Assembly: GCF_028747205.1 (NCBI RefSeq)
Contig: NZ_CP112880.1
Coordinates: 7,785,501 to 7,849,500 of the forward strand
Direction: 5' to 3'
Source: Streptomyces sp. CA-278952
GTDB taxonomy: Bacteria; Actinomycetota; Actinomycetes; Streptomycetales; Streptomycetaceae
DNA length: 64,000 nucleotides
Shown: positions 1 to 7,950 of the stretch, one piece after another
Position numbering within the stretch: position 1 is the first letter of the stretch
How the letters are laid out: each line of letters opens with the position of its first letter
The notes under the pieces: generated by a model
Databases searched by the model: none
The model's input: only the letters and a program-made list of their open reading frames with translations
What the model was told of the DNA's origin: nothing
Translations under genes and position numbers: made by a program

Positions 1-832
1 GGGCGGTGAGGGCGAGGGCCGTGCTGTCCGCGTCGACCGGACGGAACACGCCCTGTCCGACGCCGCGACGGATCACGTCGGCGACCGTTCCCCGCCATTG
101 GCGGTAGTACTCCACATGGAGCCGTCCGACCGTGGTGGACCGGGCGGCCTCGGCCCACAGGTCGAGCCAGACGCACCACTGCCGCCGTTGCTGTTCGGTG
201 CGGGGCGTCTGGAGCTCGATCAGCAGGCGGAGCTCGTCCCCGGCGTGACGGGTGCCGGCCGTGGCGTCGGCACGGCGACGGGTGTCCTCGTCCATGCACC
301 AGCGGACCGCCGCCTCGAGCAGTTCGTCACGGCCGGGGAAGTGGTAATGGATCGCCGCCGTGCTGGTGTGGCAGGCCGCGGCGATGTCCGCGACCCGGAC
401 GGCGTGGAATCCGCGCTCGGCGATGAGCCGGACGGTCTCCCGCACGATCTGCAAGGGCCTGCCGCCCTCCGGCGAGGGCGACGGCGTGCGAGGGGGCGAC
501 GGAGAGCGAGGGGGCGACGGGGCGCGCGGGGCCGACGGCGTCGACGGCGTGCTGCCGGCCGTCCTGCCGGCTGTCGCGTCGCCCGCACCGACCGTCGCGT
601 CGCCCGCCGCGTCAACGCCGGCCCCGGCCGTCGTACCGATCAGCCGGCCGACGTCCACGCCGCCGATGTCCGCGATCCGGGCCAGCTCGGCGGCGGTGAA
701 GCGCCGTGTGCCGTTCAGGGAACGGGACAACTTCGACGGATCGATGACGATCCGCCGCGCGAACTCGCGCGCGCTGACTCCCGTCGCGTCGATCACCTGC
801 CGGACCCGTGCGGCCACCTCGTCCTGCTGCAT
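1..832 (-). CDS. XRE-TetR fusion transcriptional regulator (3' end outside window)
   Basis: Open reading frame with no stop before the left edge, so the C-terminus is missing. The first ~60 residues form a Cro/XRE-type helix-turn-helix (VSAREFARRI, then DPSKLSRSLNGTRRF). A low-complexity Ser/Pro/Arg/Ala linker follows at about residues 65-115. Next comes a TetR helix-turn-helix with a recognition region resembling VADIAAACHTSTAAIHYHF, then a helical ligand-binding region (WCVWLDLWAEAAR). It is one protein with two DNA-binding domains, not two genes, because the frame stays open through the linker. The ATG is at 830-832. An inverted repeat 21 bases upstream suggests autoregulation. The target genes are not visible. 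Family assignment is firm; ligand and role are unknown. Confidence 0.85.
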   Translation of the reverse strand, partial: MQQDEVAARVRQVIDATGVSAREFARRIVIDPSKLSRSLNGTRRFTAAELARIADIGGVDVGRLIGTTAGAGVDAAGDATVGAGDATAGRTAGSTPSTPSAPRAPSPPRSPSPPRTPSPSPEGGRPLQIVRETVRLIAERGFHAVRVADIAAACHTSTAAIHYHFPGRDELLEAAVRWCMDEDTRRRADATAGTRHAGDELRLLIELQTPRTEQQRRQWCVWLDLWAEAARSTTVGRLHVEYYRQWRGTVADVIRRGVGQGVFRPVDADSTALALTA

Positions 833-852
833 GGTCAGCCACCGTAGCCATG

Positions 853-871
853 TGTTGAGAAAACCTCAACA
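853..871. promoter_or_regulatory. Inverted repeat, probable operator of the XRE-TetR gene
   Basis: TGTTGAG and CTCAACA form perfect 7-bp arms separated by 5 bases. They lie 21-39 bases upstream of the start codon at 832. Size and position fit a dimeric repressor site for the adjacent regulator. This is inference; no binding data can be read from sequence. Confidence 0.5.
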
Positions 872-898
872 TCAGCGGATGTAATCCCTGAGAAAGCA

Positions 899-944
899 AG
901 GCGTTGCGGTTCTGACTGATGCATCAGTCAGAACCGCAACGCCT
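899..944 (-). terminator. 46-bp perfect palindrome, terminator of the sigma factor gene
   Basis: Two 23-base arms (AGGCGTTGCGG... and its exact reverse complement) meet with no unpaired base, making an unusually long uninterrupted palindrome. It lies 51 bases beyond the sigma factor stop. Read on the minus strand it is followed by a moderately T-rich stretch (TTGCTTTCTC). It probably separates the sigma factor transcript from the XRE-TetR gene downstream. Confidence 0.7.
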
Positions 945-994
945 GCTCGCCCGCTGTCCGCCCGGCCGACGCCCGACGGGGTGGCTCGCGGTGA

Positions 995-1867
995 TCACTC
1001 CTGGACGAGCATCCCGCTCCGCAGCTTGCCCAGCATCCGGCTCAGCAGCCGGGACACGTGCATCTGTGATATTCCGAGCTCCGCGCCGATCTGCGCCTGG
1101 GTCATCTCCTGGCCGAAGCGCATGTCGATGATCCGGCGCTCCCGCTCGTCCAGTTCGCCCAGCAGGGGCGCGAGGGCGTGGAGATTCTCCACGGTCTCCA
1201 TGGCGGGGTCCGGCTCGCCCAGTACGTCGGCGAAGGTCCGCCCGGAGGTCTGACGGGGGCCGGCCTCCGCGGTGTCGGTCGGCATGTCCAGGGAGCCCGC
1301 CGTGTAGCCGTTGGAGGCGACGATCCCCTCCGTGACCTCGGACTCCTCGATCCCCAGGTCCTTTGCCAGCTCCCGCACGGTGGGGTCCCGGTCGAGGTCG
1401 CCCGCCAGGGACTCCTTCGCCTTGGCGAGGTCGACCCGCAGTTCCTGGAGGCGCCGCGGCACGTGCACCGCCCAGCTCGTGTCACGGAAGAACCGCTTGA
1501 TCTCCCCGACGATGTACGGCACCGCGAACGAGGTGAACTCGACTTCCCGCGAGAGGTCGAAGCGGTCGATCGCCTTGATCAGCCCGATGGTGCCGACCTG
1601 AATGATGTCCTCCATGTCGCCGCTGCCCCGGTTGCGGAAGCGGTTGGCGGCGAAGCGGACGAGGGACAGGTTCATCTCGATAAGGGTGTTGCGCGCGTAC
1701 TGGTATTCGTGCGTGCCCTCCTCCAGCGTCTGGAGGCGGTCGAAGAAGAGGCGCGAGAGCCGGCGCGCGTCCATCGGGGCGACCTTCCCGGCGTCCTCGA
1801 TCCACGGAAGTTCCTCGGTGGTGCCCGTCTGCTCCGTACCGGCCGTCTGCGCGGTCTGTGCGGTCAT
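995..1867 (-). CDS. RNA polymerase sigma factor, SigB/SigF/SigG family
   Basis: A 290-residue sigma-70 protein. Region 2 is at about residues 55-125, with the core-binding stretch DMEDIIQVGTIGLIKAIDRF. Region 3 follows VHVPRRLQE, and region 4 is near residues 235-285, where TQAQIGAELGISQMHVSRLL is the -35 recognition helix-turn-helix. The length and the EYQYARNTLIEMNLSLVRF start place it with the stress and differentiation sigma factors that Streptomyces carries in many copies, usually controlled by anti-sigma kinases. No anti-sigma gene is adjacent, though a SpoIIE-type phosphatase lies 1.6 kb away. The start at 1867 is preceded by GGGAG. An in-frame ATG at 1924 is an alternative and would add 19 residues. 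Family assignment is secure; the orthologue is not. Confidence 0.93.
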   Translation of the reverse strand: MTAQTAQTAGTEQTGTTEELPWIEDAGKVAPMDARRLSRLFFDRLQTLEEGTHEYQYARNTLIEMNLSLVRFAANRFRNRGSGDMEDIIQVGTIGLIKAIDRFDLSREVEFTSFAVPYIVGEIKRFFRDTSWAVHVPRRLQELRVDLAKAKESLAGDLDRDPTVRELAKDLGIEESEVTEGIVASNGYTAGSLDMPTDTAEAGPRQTSGRTFADVLGEPDPAMETVENLHALAPLLGELDERERRIIDMRFGQEMTQAQIGAELGISQMHVSRLLSRMLGKLRSGMLVQE

Positions 1868-2504
1868 GTCGGCTTCACGCTCCCTGGTTCGTAGGCCCTG
1901 AGGTCTGTTCGCCTTCCCAGGCATACGGCTCTCATACGTTCGAAGAGGAAGTTGATCCGGCCAACGGGAGTGAGTTGGCTTGAAACAGGTGCAGTTCGGC
2001 TCTGAGGCGCGGTCACCCGAGAGGGACAAGCCGAGAGGTACAAGCCGAGTGGCACGGGTCGCGAGACGCGGGGCGAAAACCGCGAGCCGGGTGGGCGCTC
2101 GTAGAGGGCGCACGGAGACGGCGCGAGCAATGAATGCGCAAACAACCGCCCCACCGGTACGGGGGAGCCCGGTGGGGCGGTCGCCACCAGAGTGCCACAG
2201 CCGGGGGGGCGTTGGGACCGGACCGGCGCGTATTGGCCTACGGATGAGTCGATTTCGCCGCTCGTCGGTTCGGGCGTACGCCGGGGCATCGAGGTGTCGC
2301 AGGGGCCGTCGGCCCCGGTGGCGCGGGCCGGCGCGGGGCCGCACAGCCCCGCGCCCCGATGATGGGCGATGCCGTGAACAGATCCGCCCCACGGAATACC
2401 TGCCGTACCCACCGGCTTTTCGTGCCTGGCGGGTACGCCGCTCCCGGCCCCGAGCACCCGCTGCCGGGAACCGCGCGATGGACGGAACGAGAACGAGGAA
2501 GACC
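1868..2504. other. Long divergent intergenic region with one strong hairpin
   Basis: About 640 bases separate the sigma factor and the GNAT gene, and I see no convincing gene. Short ORFs on both strands lack family features and ribosome binding sites. At 2145-2181 a 13-bp perfect stem (ACCGCCCCACCGG paired with CCGGTGGGGCGGT, 11-base loop) could be a terminator or the 3' end of a small RNA. The region is long enough to hold promoters for both genes, but I cannot place them confidently. Confidence 0.5.
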
Positions 2505-3266
2505 ATGACCCAGAACAGCCCCCGGCCCCGGACCGATGATTCTTCCAGGCTCCACCCGCTGGACAACCCCGCCCGGTCCTCGCTCACCGGCCCGCACGCC
2601 CACTTCGCCGAGAGCCGCGGGCGGGTCCTGCGCTACCCCGCCGACGTCACTCCCTGGATCGCCCTCCCCGACGCCCCGGAAGCCGAGGACTGGGCCGATG
2701 TCGCGGCGCTCGCCGGGCCGGGCGGCTCCGTCACCCTGGCCGCGTTCCAGGAGCCGCCGCCACGGGACTGGGAGATCGTCTTCCGGGCCGAGGGCGTCCA
2801 GCTGGTCGACGCGTCGGTGGACGCCGCGCCCGATCCGGAGGCGGTCCCGCTGGGCCCCCGGGACGTGCCGGAGATGCTGGACCTGGTGGCGCGCACCCGC
2901 CCCGGTCCCTTCCTGCCGCGCACGGTCGAGCTGGGCACATATCTGGGCATCCGTCGGGGCGGCGCGCTGGTGGCGATGGCGGGGGAGCGGCTGCACCCGC
3001 CCGGCTTCACGGAGATCAGCGGTGTCTGCACGGACGAGTCCGTACGGGGGCAGGGGCTGGCGAGCCGTCTGGTCCTGGCGGTCGCGCACGGGATCCGGGA
3101 GCGCGGTGAGACGCCGTTCCTGCATGCCTCCGCCTTCAACACCGGGGCCGTCCGGCTCTACGAGTCCCTCGGCTTCCGGCTTCGCCGGCGTACGGAATTC
3201 CTCTCCGCCCTCGTCCCCGCCACGCTTCCGTCGGCCGACGGGAGCCGTAGGCCCTCACTGCGCTGA
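2505..3266 (+). CDS. GNAT family N-acetyltransferase
   Basis: A 253-residue protein whose C-terminal half is a GNAT domain. ISGVCTDESVRGQGLASRLV is the acetyl-CoA pyrophosphate-binding motif A (R/Q-x-x-G-x-G/A) at about residues 170-190. It is followed by FLHASAFNTGAVRLYESLGF, the typical motif B ending. The N-terminal ~110 residues are a variable region resembling the FR47-like subfamily. It probably acetylates an amine on a small molecule or protein; the substrate is unknown. The ATG at 2505 has GAGGAA five bases upstream, which decides the start against the longer open frame. It is monocistronic and followed directly by a hairpin. Confidence 0.88.
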   Translation: MTQNSPRPRTDDSSRLHPLDNPARSSLTGPHAHFAESRGRVLRYPADVTPWIALPDAPEAEDWADVAALAGPGGSVTLAAFQEPPPRDWEIVFRAEGVQLVDASVDAAPDPEAVPLGPRDVPEMLDLVARTRPGPFLPRTVELGTYLGIRRGGALVAMAGERLHPPGFTEISGVCTDESVRGQGLASRLVLAVAHGIRERGETPFLHASAFNTGAVRLYESLGFRLRRRTEFLSALVPATLPSADGSRRPSLR

Positions 3267-3295
3267 CCGGTACAGGCACCCGGTGCCTGTACCGG
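3267..3295 (+). terminator. 14-bp stem hairpin directly after the GNAT stop codon
   Basis: CCGGTACAGGCACC is followed after one base by its exact reverse complement, giving a near-perfect 29-base palindrome that begins at the first base after the TGA. There is no T-tract, as is usual in Streptomyces terminators. It likely ends the GNAT transcript. Confidence 0.65.
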
Positions 3296-3493
3296 TCCGG
3301 CACCGTACGACGGGGTGGGGACCTGAGGCACCCCCGGTACGGGACCAGGGCCCCGGGCCGGAAGTCCCGGGCGGGACCTTCGGCAGCCGCTCGGGGCCCT
3401 AAGCCCTCCTGTGCGGGCGCCCGCCACCCGGTCAACTGGAAGGGACCGACCGAGACTGCGGGCGGCACCGAGAGATCAACGGGAGGACAGGCC

Positions 3494-4792
3494 GTGCCCA
3501 TGAGGTTGCTGGACATGGCACAGAAGCGGAGCGGGGTACGGGCCCGGGGTGGTGCCGCGCCCGGAGCGGACGCGGGCGCCGGGGCGGTGTCCCAGAGCCG
3601 GATCGGCAACTGGGCACTGGTCGGCGGTCTCGCGCTGCTGACCGTACTCGTCGTGTTCCTCGACGTCAGTACAGGCAACGACCTGCGGGTCGTGCCGCTG
3701 CTCGTGGTCGTCCCCGCACTGGCCTCCGTTTACTGCAGCCTCCGCCAGACCATCTGGATCGCGGTGTGGATCACCACCGTCGTCGTCGGGTTCCGGGTCG
3801 GGGCGGACGGCACCTTCTGGGACTTCGTCTTCGGTATCGGTTTCGCCGTACTGGCCTGTGCGCTCGGGGTCGCCGCCTGCGCGGCGCGTATCCGGCACGC
3901 CACCGAGATGGCGCGGCTGCGGTCCGCCGCCGTCACCCTGCAACGCCAGATCCTGCGGCCGCTGCCGGTCGGTACCGACCACGTCACCGCGCACGGGCTC
4001 TACGAGCCGATCGAGGAGGACCGCTTCGTCGGCGGAGACATCTACGAGGTTGTCGAGTCGTCCTACGGGACCCGCGTGATCATCGGGGACGTCCAGGGGA
4101 AGGGGCTCGCGGCCATCGGCGCCGGATTCGCGGCCATCGCCGCGTTCCGTGAGGCGGCCATCCGCGAACCCACGCTCACGGGAGTGGTGGAGGCCCTGGA
4201 GGCCGCCGTCGTCCGGCACAACGTGTTCTCCGCCCAGACGGGCGAGGCCGAACGCTTCGTGACCGCGCTCGTCCTCGGGGTCGACGAGGGCGGCCGGGCG
4301 GAGGCCGTGAACTGCGGGCACCTGCCGCCGCGCCTGCTGCACGACGGCCGGTCGTCGGCCGTCACGCTCCACCGGACGTATGTCCCTCTCGGCCTCGCCG
4401 GACTCAGCCAGGAGACCCGTACGACCGAGTCCTTCGACTTCCCGCCGGGCGCGACGCTCCTGGTCGTCACAGACGGTGTGACCGAGGCCCGCGACATCGC
4501 CGGCGCCTTCTACCCGCTGGACGAGCGGATCAGGGCCTGGGCCGGGCACGGGCCGCGCGAACTGCTCGACGCGCTCCACGTCGATCTGGGGGAGTTCTCC
4601 GGAGGCGTCCGGCGCGACGACATCGCCGCGCTCGCCCTGCTGCGCACCTCTGCCGACGACGGGCGGCGGCCCGCGGTTCCGGGCGCCGCGGTCCCCGGCG
4701 ACGCCACTCCCGGCGATGCCGATTCCGGTGCCGGGGTCCTCGGCGATACCGCCGAAGCGGGCGGGGACCAGCGGCGGACCGCCGCGGTCTGA
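3494..4792 (+). CDS. Membrane-anchored PP2C/SpoIIE-type serine phosphatase
   Basis: A 432-residue protein. About residues 35-125 carry three or four hydrophobic membrane segments (ALVGGLALLTVLVVFLDV, VVPLLVVVPALASVYC, and two more). A linker helix RLRSAAVTLQRQILRPLP is the usual junction to SpoIIE phosphatases. The catalytic domain has the metal-binding motifs GGDIYE (~179-184) and GDVQGKG (~198-204), with VTDGVTEARD and a C-terminal RRDDIAALAL. Such enzymes dephosphorylate anti-anti-sigma factors and so activate SigB-type sigma factors. One of those is encoded 1.6 kb away, so a functional link is plausible but unproven. The tail after residue 385 is low-complexity Gly/Asp/Pro. GTG at 3494 has GGGAGGA upstream; ATG at 3500 is an alternative. 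Confidence 0.9.
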   Translation: MPMRLLDMAQKRSGVRARGGAAPGADAGAGAVSQSRIGNWALVGGLALLTVLVVFLDVSTGNDLRVVPLLVVVPALASVYCSLRQTIWIAVWITTVVVGFRVGADGTFWDFVFGIGFAVLACALGVAACAARIRHATEMARLRSAAVTLQRQILRPLPVGTDHVTAHGLYEPIEEDRFVGGDIYEVVESSYGTRVIIGDVQGKGLAAIGAGFAAIAAFREAAIREPTLTGVVEALEAAVVRHNVFSAQTGEAERFVTALVLGVDEGGRAEAVNCGHLPPRLLHDGRSSAVTLHRTYVPLGLAGLSQETRTTESFDFPPGATLLVVTDGVTEARDIAGAFYPLDERIRAWAGHGPRELLDALHVDLGEFSGGVRRDDIAALALLRTSADDGRRPAVPGAAVPGDATPGDADSGAGVLGDTAEAGGDQRRTAAV

Positions 4793-4825
4793 ACGCGCGC
4801 CGCGAGCCTGCGGCAGGCATCCTTG

Positions 4826-4861
4826 ATGTCCCCATGAGACAAATGTCGCGTGGGGACATTT
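4826..4861. promoter_or_regulatory. Nested inverted repeats, probable TetR operator
   Basis: Two overlapping perfect inverted repeats share one right arm. ATGTCCCC (4826-4833) pairs with GGGGACAT (4852-4859), and AAATGTC (4841-4847) pairs with GACATTT (4855-4861). The block ends 19 bases before the TetR start codon and must overlap its promoter. The usual arrangement would be autorepression of the three-gene operon by its first product. Confidence 0.6.
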
Positions 4862-4880
4862 TCAGGTGTACGGTGCATGT

Positions 4881-5663
4881 ATGACTCCGGAACGGAAGAT
4901 CCCGGATCGGCGCGGCCGCAAGGCGCGCCGCACCCGTGACACCCTGGCGCAGGCCGCGTTCGAGCTGGTGCTCGACCGGGGGCTGCGGAACGTGACGGTC
5001 GAGGAGATCGCGGAAGCCGCGGACGTCGACCGTCGTACGTTCAGCAGGTACTTCACGAGCAAGGAGGCCGCCGCCCTCGACTCCCTGCGGGGCGACGGCG
5101 ACCGCATCAACGCGGCCCTGCGAGCCCGCCCGGCCCCTGAACCCCCGCTCCTGGCCTACCGTCGGGCCGTCCTCGACTGGCTCGCCGATCCCGGGTCGGA
5201 GCCCTGGCACCGCCGCCCCCGGATCTTCGACCTGCTGGTCGTCGCCGAGGAGGAGCCGACCCTCTACGCCGTCTTCCACCACATTCGGGTGGACGCCCAG
5301 GAGGACTCGGTCGCCATCGTCGCGGAGCGGCTCGGCGTCGATCCCCGGCAGGACATCCGGCCCGCCGTGACCGTCGCCGCAGGAGCGGGCGCGCTGCTCG
5401 CCGCGCAGGCCGCCTGGGTACGCGGAGGCCGGCCGGACGCTCTGCCCGGCTTGGTCGCCGAGGCTTTCGACGCGCTCTCCGCCGACCTGCTCGGCGAGCC
5501 GCGCCCCGCTCCGGAACAGCACCCGGGAGGCCCGGAACCACACCGGGGCGCCAACGGCACTACCGGCGGTGCCGGCACTACCGGCACTACCGGCACTACC
5601 GGCATCGCCGGCACCACCAGCACCACCGAAGAAGAAGCAGAAGGAACCGAGGCAACACCATGA
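4881..5663 (+). CDS. TetR/AcrR family regulator
   Basis: A 260-residue protein with an N-terminal TetR helix-turn-helix: RRTRDTLAQAAFELVLDRGLRN, then VTVEEIAEAADVDRRTFSRYF, residues ~12-60. A helical ligand domain follows. From about residue 218 the tail is a Gly/Thr repeat written by a 9-base tandem unit (GGCACTACC) that looks like slipped-strand expansion. The ATG at 4881 is used; an in-frame GTG at 4866 is less likely. The stop overlaps the start of the downstream SDR gene by four bases, so the two are translationally coupled. It probably represses itself and the SDR and alcohol dehydrogenase genes in response to an alcohol- or carbonyl-type ligand (inferred from neighbours). Confidence 0.88.
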   Translation: MTPERKIPDRRGRKARRTRDTLAQAAFELVLDRGLRNVTVEEIAEAADVDRRTFSRYFTSKEAAALDSLRGDGDRINAALRARPAPEPPLLAYRRAVLDWLADPGSEPWHRRPRIFDLLVVAEEEPTLYAVFHHIRVDAQEDSVAIVAERLGVDPRQDIRPAVTVAAGAGALLAAQAAWVRGGRPDALPGLVAEAFDALSADLLGEPRPAPEQHPGGPEPHRGANGTTGGAGTTGTTGTTGIAGTTSTTEEEAEGTEATP

Positions 5664-6460
5664 GCACCGAGCACAGCTCCACCCCCGCAGCCGAGGCGAA
5701 GGCCGAAGACCGGACCGAGTTCGCGGGCCGCACCGCCCTCATCACCGGAGGCGCCTCCGGTATCGGCCTCGCCCTGGCCCGCCGGCTCGCATCCGGCGGC
5801 GCGGCGGTCGTCGTCGCCGACTACGACGAGGAGAGCGCGCGCAAGGCCGCGGCCGACCTGGAGAGCGCCGGAGCCAGGGCCGCCGCCGTCGCGATGGACG
5901 TCACCGACCCGGCCTCCGTCGAAGCGGGCGTGCGGTTCGCGGTGGACACCTTCGGCGCCCTCCACCTGGCCGTCAACAACGCCGGCATCGCGGGCCCCAG
6001 CAGCCCCACCGGCGCATACCCGGTCGAGGACTGGAACCGCGTCGTCGCCACCAACCTCAGCGGCGTCTTCCACTCGATGCGCTACGAACTGCCCGCCATC
6101 GTCGCGGCGGGCGGCGGCGCGATCGTCAACATGTCCTCCATCCTCGGCACCAACGGCTTCGCGGGGTCGCCCGCCTACGTCGCGGCCAAGCACGGCGTCG
6201 TCGGTCTCACCAAGACCGCCGCGCTCGAATACGCCGGACAGAACGTCCGCATCAACGCGGTCGGCCCCGGCTTCATCGACACCCCGCTCCTGCGGAACAC
6301 CGACCCGGGGGCCCGCGAGCAGCTGATCTCCCTGCACCCGGCGGGACGGCTCGGCACCGCCGAGGAGGTCGCCGAACTCGCCGCCTTCCTCCTCTCCGAC
6401 AAGGCCTCCTTCATCCACGGCAGCTACCACCTGGTGGACGGCGGCTACTCCGCCCCGTGA
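5660..6460 (+). CDS. Short-chain dehydrogenase/reductase (SDR)
   Basis: A 266-residue classical SDR with all diagnostic motifs. The cofactor loop is TGGASGIG (~30-37). ADYDEES follows the second strand, where an acidic residue favours NAD(H). NNAG sits at ~109, the catalytic Ser is in NMSSILG, and the YVAAKHG Tyr/Lys pair is at ~174-178. The C-terminus ends FIHGSYHLVDGGYSAP, typical of the family. It should oxidise an alcohol or reduce a ketone; the substrate cannot be read. It lies between its likely regulator (4-base overlap) and a zinc alcohol dehydrogenase, which suggests one catabolic or detoxification operon. Confidence 0.93.
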   Translation: MSTEHSSTPAAEAKAEDRTEFAGRTALITGGASGIGLALARRLASGGAAVVVADYDEESARKAAADLESAGARAAAVAMDVTDPASVEAGVRFAVDTFGALHLAVNNAGIAGPSSPTGAYPVEDWNRVVATNLSGVFHSMRYELPAIVAAGGGAIVNMSSILGTNGFAGSPAYVAAKHGVVGLTKTAALEYAGQNVRINAVGPGFIDTPLLRNTDPGAREQLISLHPAGRLGTAEEVAELAAFLLSDKASFIHGSYHLVDGGYSAP

Positions 6461-6529
6461 CGGAGCCCGAGTGGCGCGCGGGGGACACGGGGGTGACAAA
6501 GAGAGTCAAGAGAGAAGCGAGGAGACCCC

Positions 6530-7570
6530 ATGAAAGCCGTTCAGTACCGAGCCGTCGGCGCCGCCCCCGAGGTGGTCACCGTTCCGGACCCCGAGCCCGG
6601 ACCCGGCCAGGTCCTGCTGAAGGTCACCGCCGCCGGTGTCTGCCACTCCGACATCGCCGTGATGAGCTGGCCCGCCGACCAGATCCCCTTCCCGCTGCCC
6701 CTGACTCTGGGGCACGAGGGCGTCGGCACGGTCGCCGCCCTCGGTGACGGCGTCGACGGCTTCGCCCTCGGCGACTCCGTCGCGGTCTACGGCCCCTGGG
6801 GCTGCGGCACCTGTGTGAACTGCGCCGAAGGCAGGGAGAACTACTGCCTGCGCGCCCAGGAGCTCGGCATCATGCCGCCCGGACTCGGCGCACCCGGCGC
6901 GATGGCCGAGTACATGATCGTCGACGACCCCCGCCACCTGATCCCGATCGGTGACCTCGACCCGGTGAAGACCGTGCCCCTCACGGACGCCGGACTGACC
7001 CCGTACCACGCGATCGTGCGCTCCCGGGCGAAGCTGGTGCCCGGCTCCACCGCCGTCGTCATCGGTACCGGCGGCCTCGGCCACGTCGCGATCCAGCTGC
7101 TGCGCGCCATGACGGCCGCCCGGGTGATCGCCCTCGACGTCACCGAGGACAAGCTCGCCCTGGCCAGGACCGTCGGCGCGCACGAGGCCGTCCTCTCCGA
7201 CGAGAAGGCGGCCGCCCGGGTCATGGAGCTGACCGGCGGACTCGGCGCCCACGTGGTCCTCGACTTCGTCGGAGCGCCGCCCACCGTGGCGACCGCGGGA
7301 GCCGTCGCCCGTGTCGACGGTGACGTCACCATCGTCGGCATCGGCGGCGGCGCGCTCCCGGTCGGCTTCGGCACGCTTCCGTACGGCACCAACGTCAGCG
7401 CGCCCTACTGGGGCTCGCGCAAGGAACTCGCCGAGGTCCTCGACCTGGCCCACGCCGGAGCGGTCGACGTCCACGTGGAGACGTACTCCCTCGACGAGGC
7501 CCCGCTCGCCTACGAGCGCCTCCACGACGGCAGGATCAACGGCCGGGCCGTCATCCTCCCGGGCGGCTGA
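6530..7570 (+). CDS. Zinc-dependent alcohol dehydrogenase, MDR family
   Basis: A 346-residue medium-chain dehydrogenase. Catalytic zinc ligands appear in GVCHSD (Cys ~38) and GHEGVG (His ~63). The structural zinc site is the four-cysteine loop CGTCVNCAEGRENYC (~88-102). The Rossmann glycine motif is GTGGLGHVA (~173-181), and the acidic residue in ALDVTED favours NAD. It catalyses reversible alcohol to aldehyde or ketone oxidation. AGGAG lies seven bases before the ATG. It is last in the TetR-SDR-ADH operon, 69 bases after the SDR, and followed by a hairpin at 7739-7761. Full length for the family. Confidence 0.94.
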   Translation: MKAVQYRAVGAAPEVVTVPDPEPGPGQVLLKVTAAGVCHSDIAVMSWPADQIPFPLPLTLGHEGVGTVAALGDGVDGFALGDSVAVYGPWGCGTCVNCAEGRENYCLRAQELGIMPPGLGAPGAMAEYMIVDDPRHLIPIGDLDPVKTVPLTDAGLTPYHAIVRSRAKLVPGSTAVVIGTGGLGHVAIQLLRAMTAARVIALDVTEDKLALARTVGAHEAVLSDEKAAARVMELTGGLGAHVVLDFVGAPPTVATAGAVARVDGDVTIVGIGGGALPVGFGTLPYGTNVSAPYWGSRKELAEVLDLAHAGAVDVHVETYSLDEAPLAYERLHDGRINGRAVILPGG

Positions 7571-7738
7571 GCCCTCGGGCACCCGGGCGGCCGAGCCACT
7601 CCGGCCCCCCGGGCGGCCGCCTGATCCCTCCGGCATTCCGGCGGAAGCCCGAAGCCCTCCGGCATCCGGCGGCTGAACCTGCCACCCCCCTCGTCGTCGA
7701 ACGTCCGCCCGTCCGCCCCGGCGGCGGCCTTCGGCTCC

Positions 7739-7761
7739 TGCCCGGCGGCCGCCGCCGGGCA
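7739..7761 (+). terminator. GC-rich hairpin ending the alcohol dehydrogenase operon
   Basis: TGCCCGGCGGC and its exact reverse complement are separated by a single base, so about 9-10 bp would pair around a small loop. It lies 169 bases after the ADH stop and 40 bases before the promoter of the leader ORF. The 168 bases between consist of degenerate GC-rich repeats with no gene. Confidence 0.55.
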
Positions 7762-7800
7762 GGCGAGGATATTCCCGGCGCCGGGAGGCCGGTCGGCCGT

Positions 7801-7806
7801 TAGAAT
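7801..7806 (+). promoter_or_regulatory. -10 box of the ABC-F leader transcript
   Basis: TAGAAT lies seven bases before the leader ATG at 7814, which puts the expected transcription start on or within a base or two of that ATG. No good -35 hexamer is visible 16-19 bases upstream. The transcript is therefore probably leaderless, beginning with the leader codons. Confidence 0.45.
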
Positions 7807-7813
7807 GGCCGAC

Positions 7814-7846
7814 ATGGGTTCGTACAGCTACTACTTCTTCCGCTGA
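7814..7846 (+). CDS. Ten-residue putative leader peptide MGSYSYYFFR
   Basis: A complete mini-ORF of start, nine sense codons and TGA. It encodes an aromatic-rich peptide, with five of ten residues Tyr or Phe, ending in Arg before the stop. It lies 172 bases upstream of an ABC-F resistance-type ATPase and is followed by alternative hairpins. Established knowledge: several antibiotic-resistance ABC-F genes (vmlR, msr, lmrC type) are induced by ribosome stalling on a short upstream ORF that changes leader RNA folding. I infer the same here. The ORF is too short to identify by statistics, so its reality rests on the -10 box, the context and the composition. Confidence 0.55.
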   Translation: MGSYSYYFFR

Positions 7847-7854
7847 TTCCCGGC

Positions 7855-7950
7855 CCGGACGGCCGCAGCGCGCCGCACCGCGCGTCCCTCTGAGACGCCC
7901 CGGACGTCGACGTGACCCGCGCGCCCGACGCCGTCCCCTCCGCCGTCCGG
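7855..7950 (+). promoter_or_regulatory. Candidate attenuator with mutually exclusive stems
   Basis: The segment CCGTCCGG-type arm at 7942-7950 can pair either with 7855-7863 (CCGGACGGC, 9 bp), which begins 8 bases after the leader stop codon, or with 7900-7906 (CCGGACG, 7 bp). A ribosome stalled at the end of the leader ORF would cover 7855-7863 and force the second pairing. This is the logic of a translation-coupled attenuator. The region is GC-rich, so chance stems are possible. The downstream gene has its own ribosome binding site (AGGGA at ~8003). Confidence 0.4.

Noticed and set aside
2145..2181. tRNA or riboswitch in the long 1868-2504 gap
   Set aside because: Only a simple GC-rich stem is visible; no cloverleaf or known riboswitch core could be traced.
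995..2587. A 530-residue sigma factor with a long N-terminal extension
   Set aside because: The extra residues are low-complexity translation of intergenic DNA; sigma homology and a ribosome binding site place the start at 1867 (or 1924).
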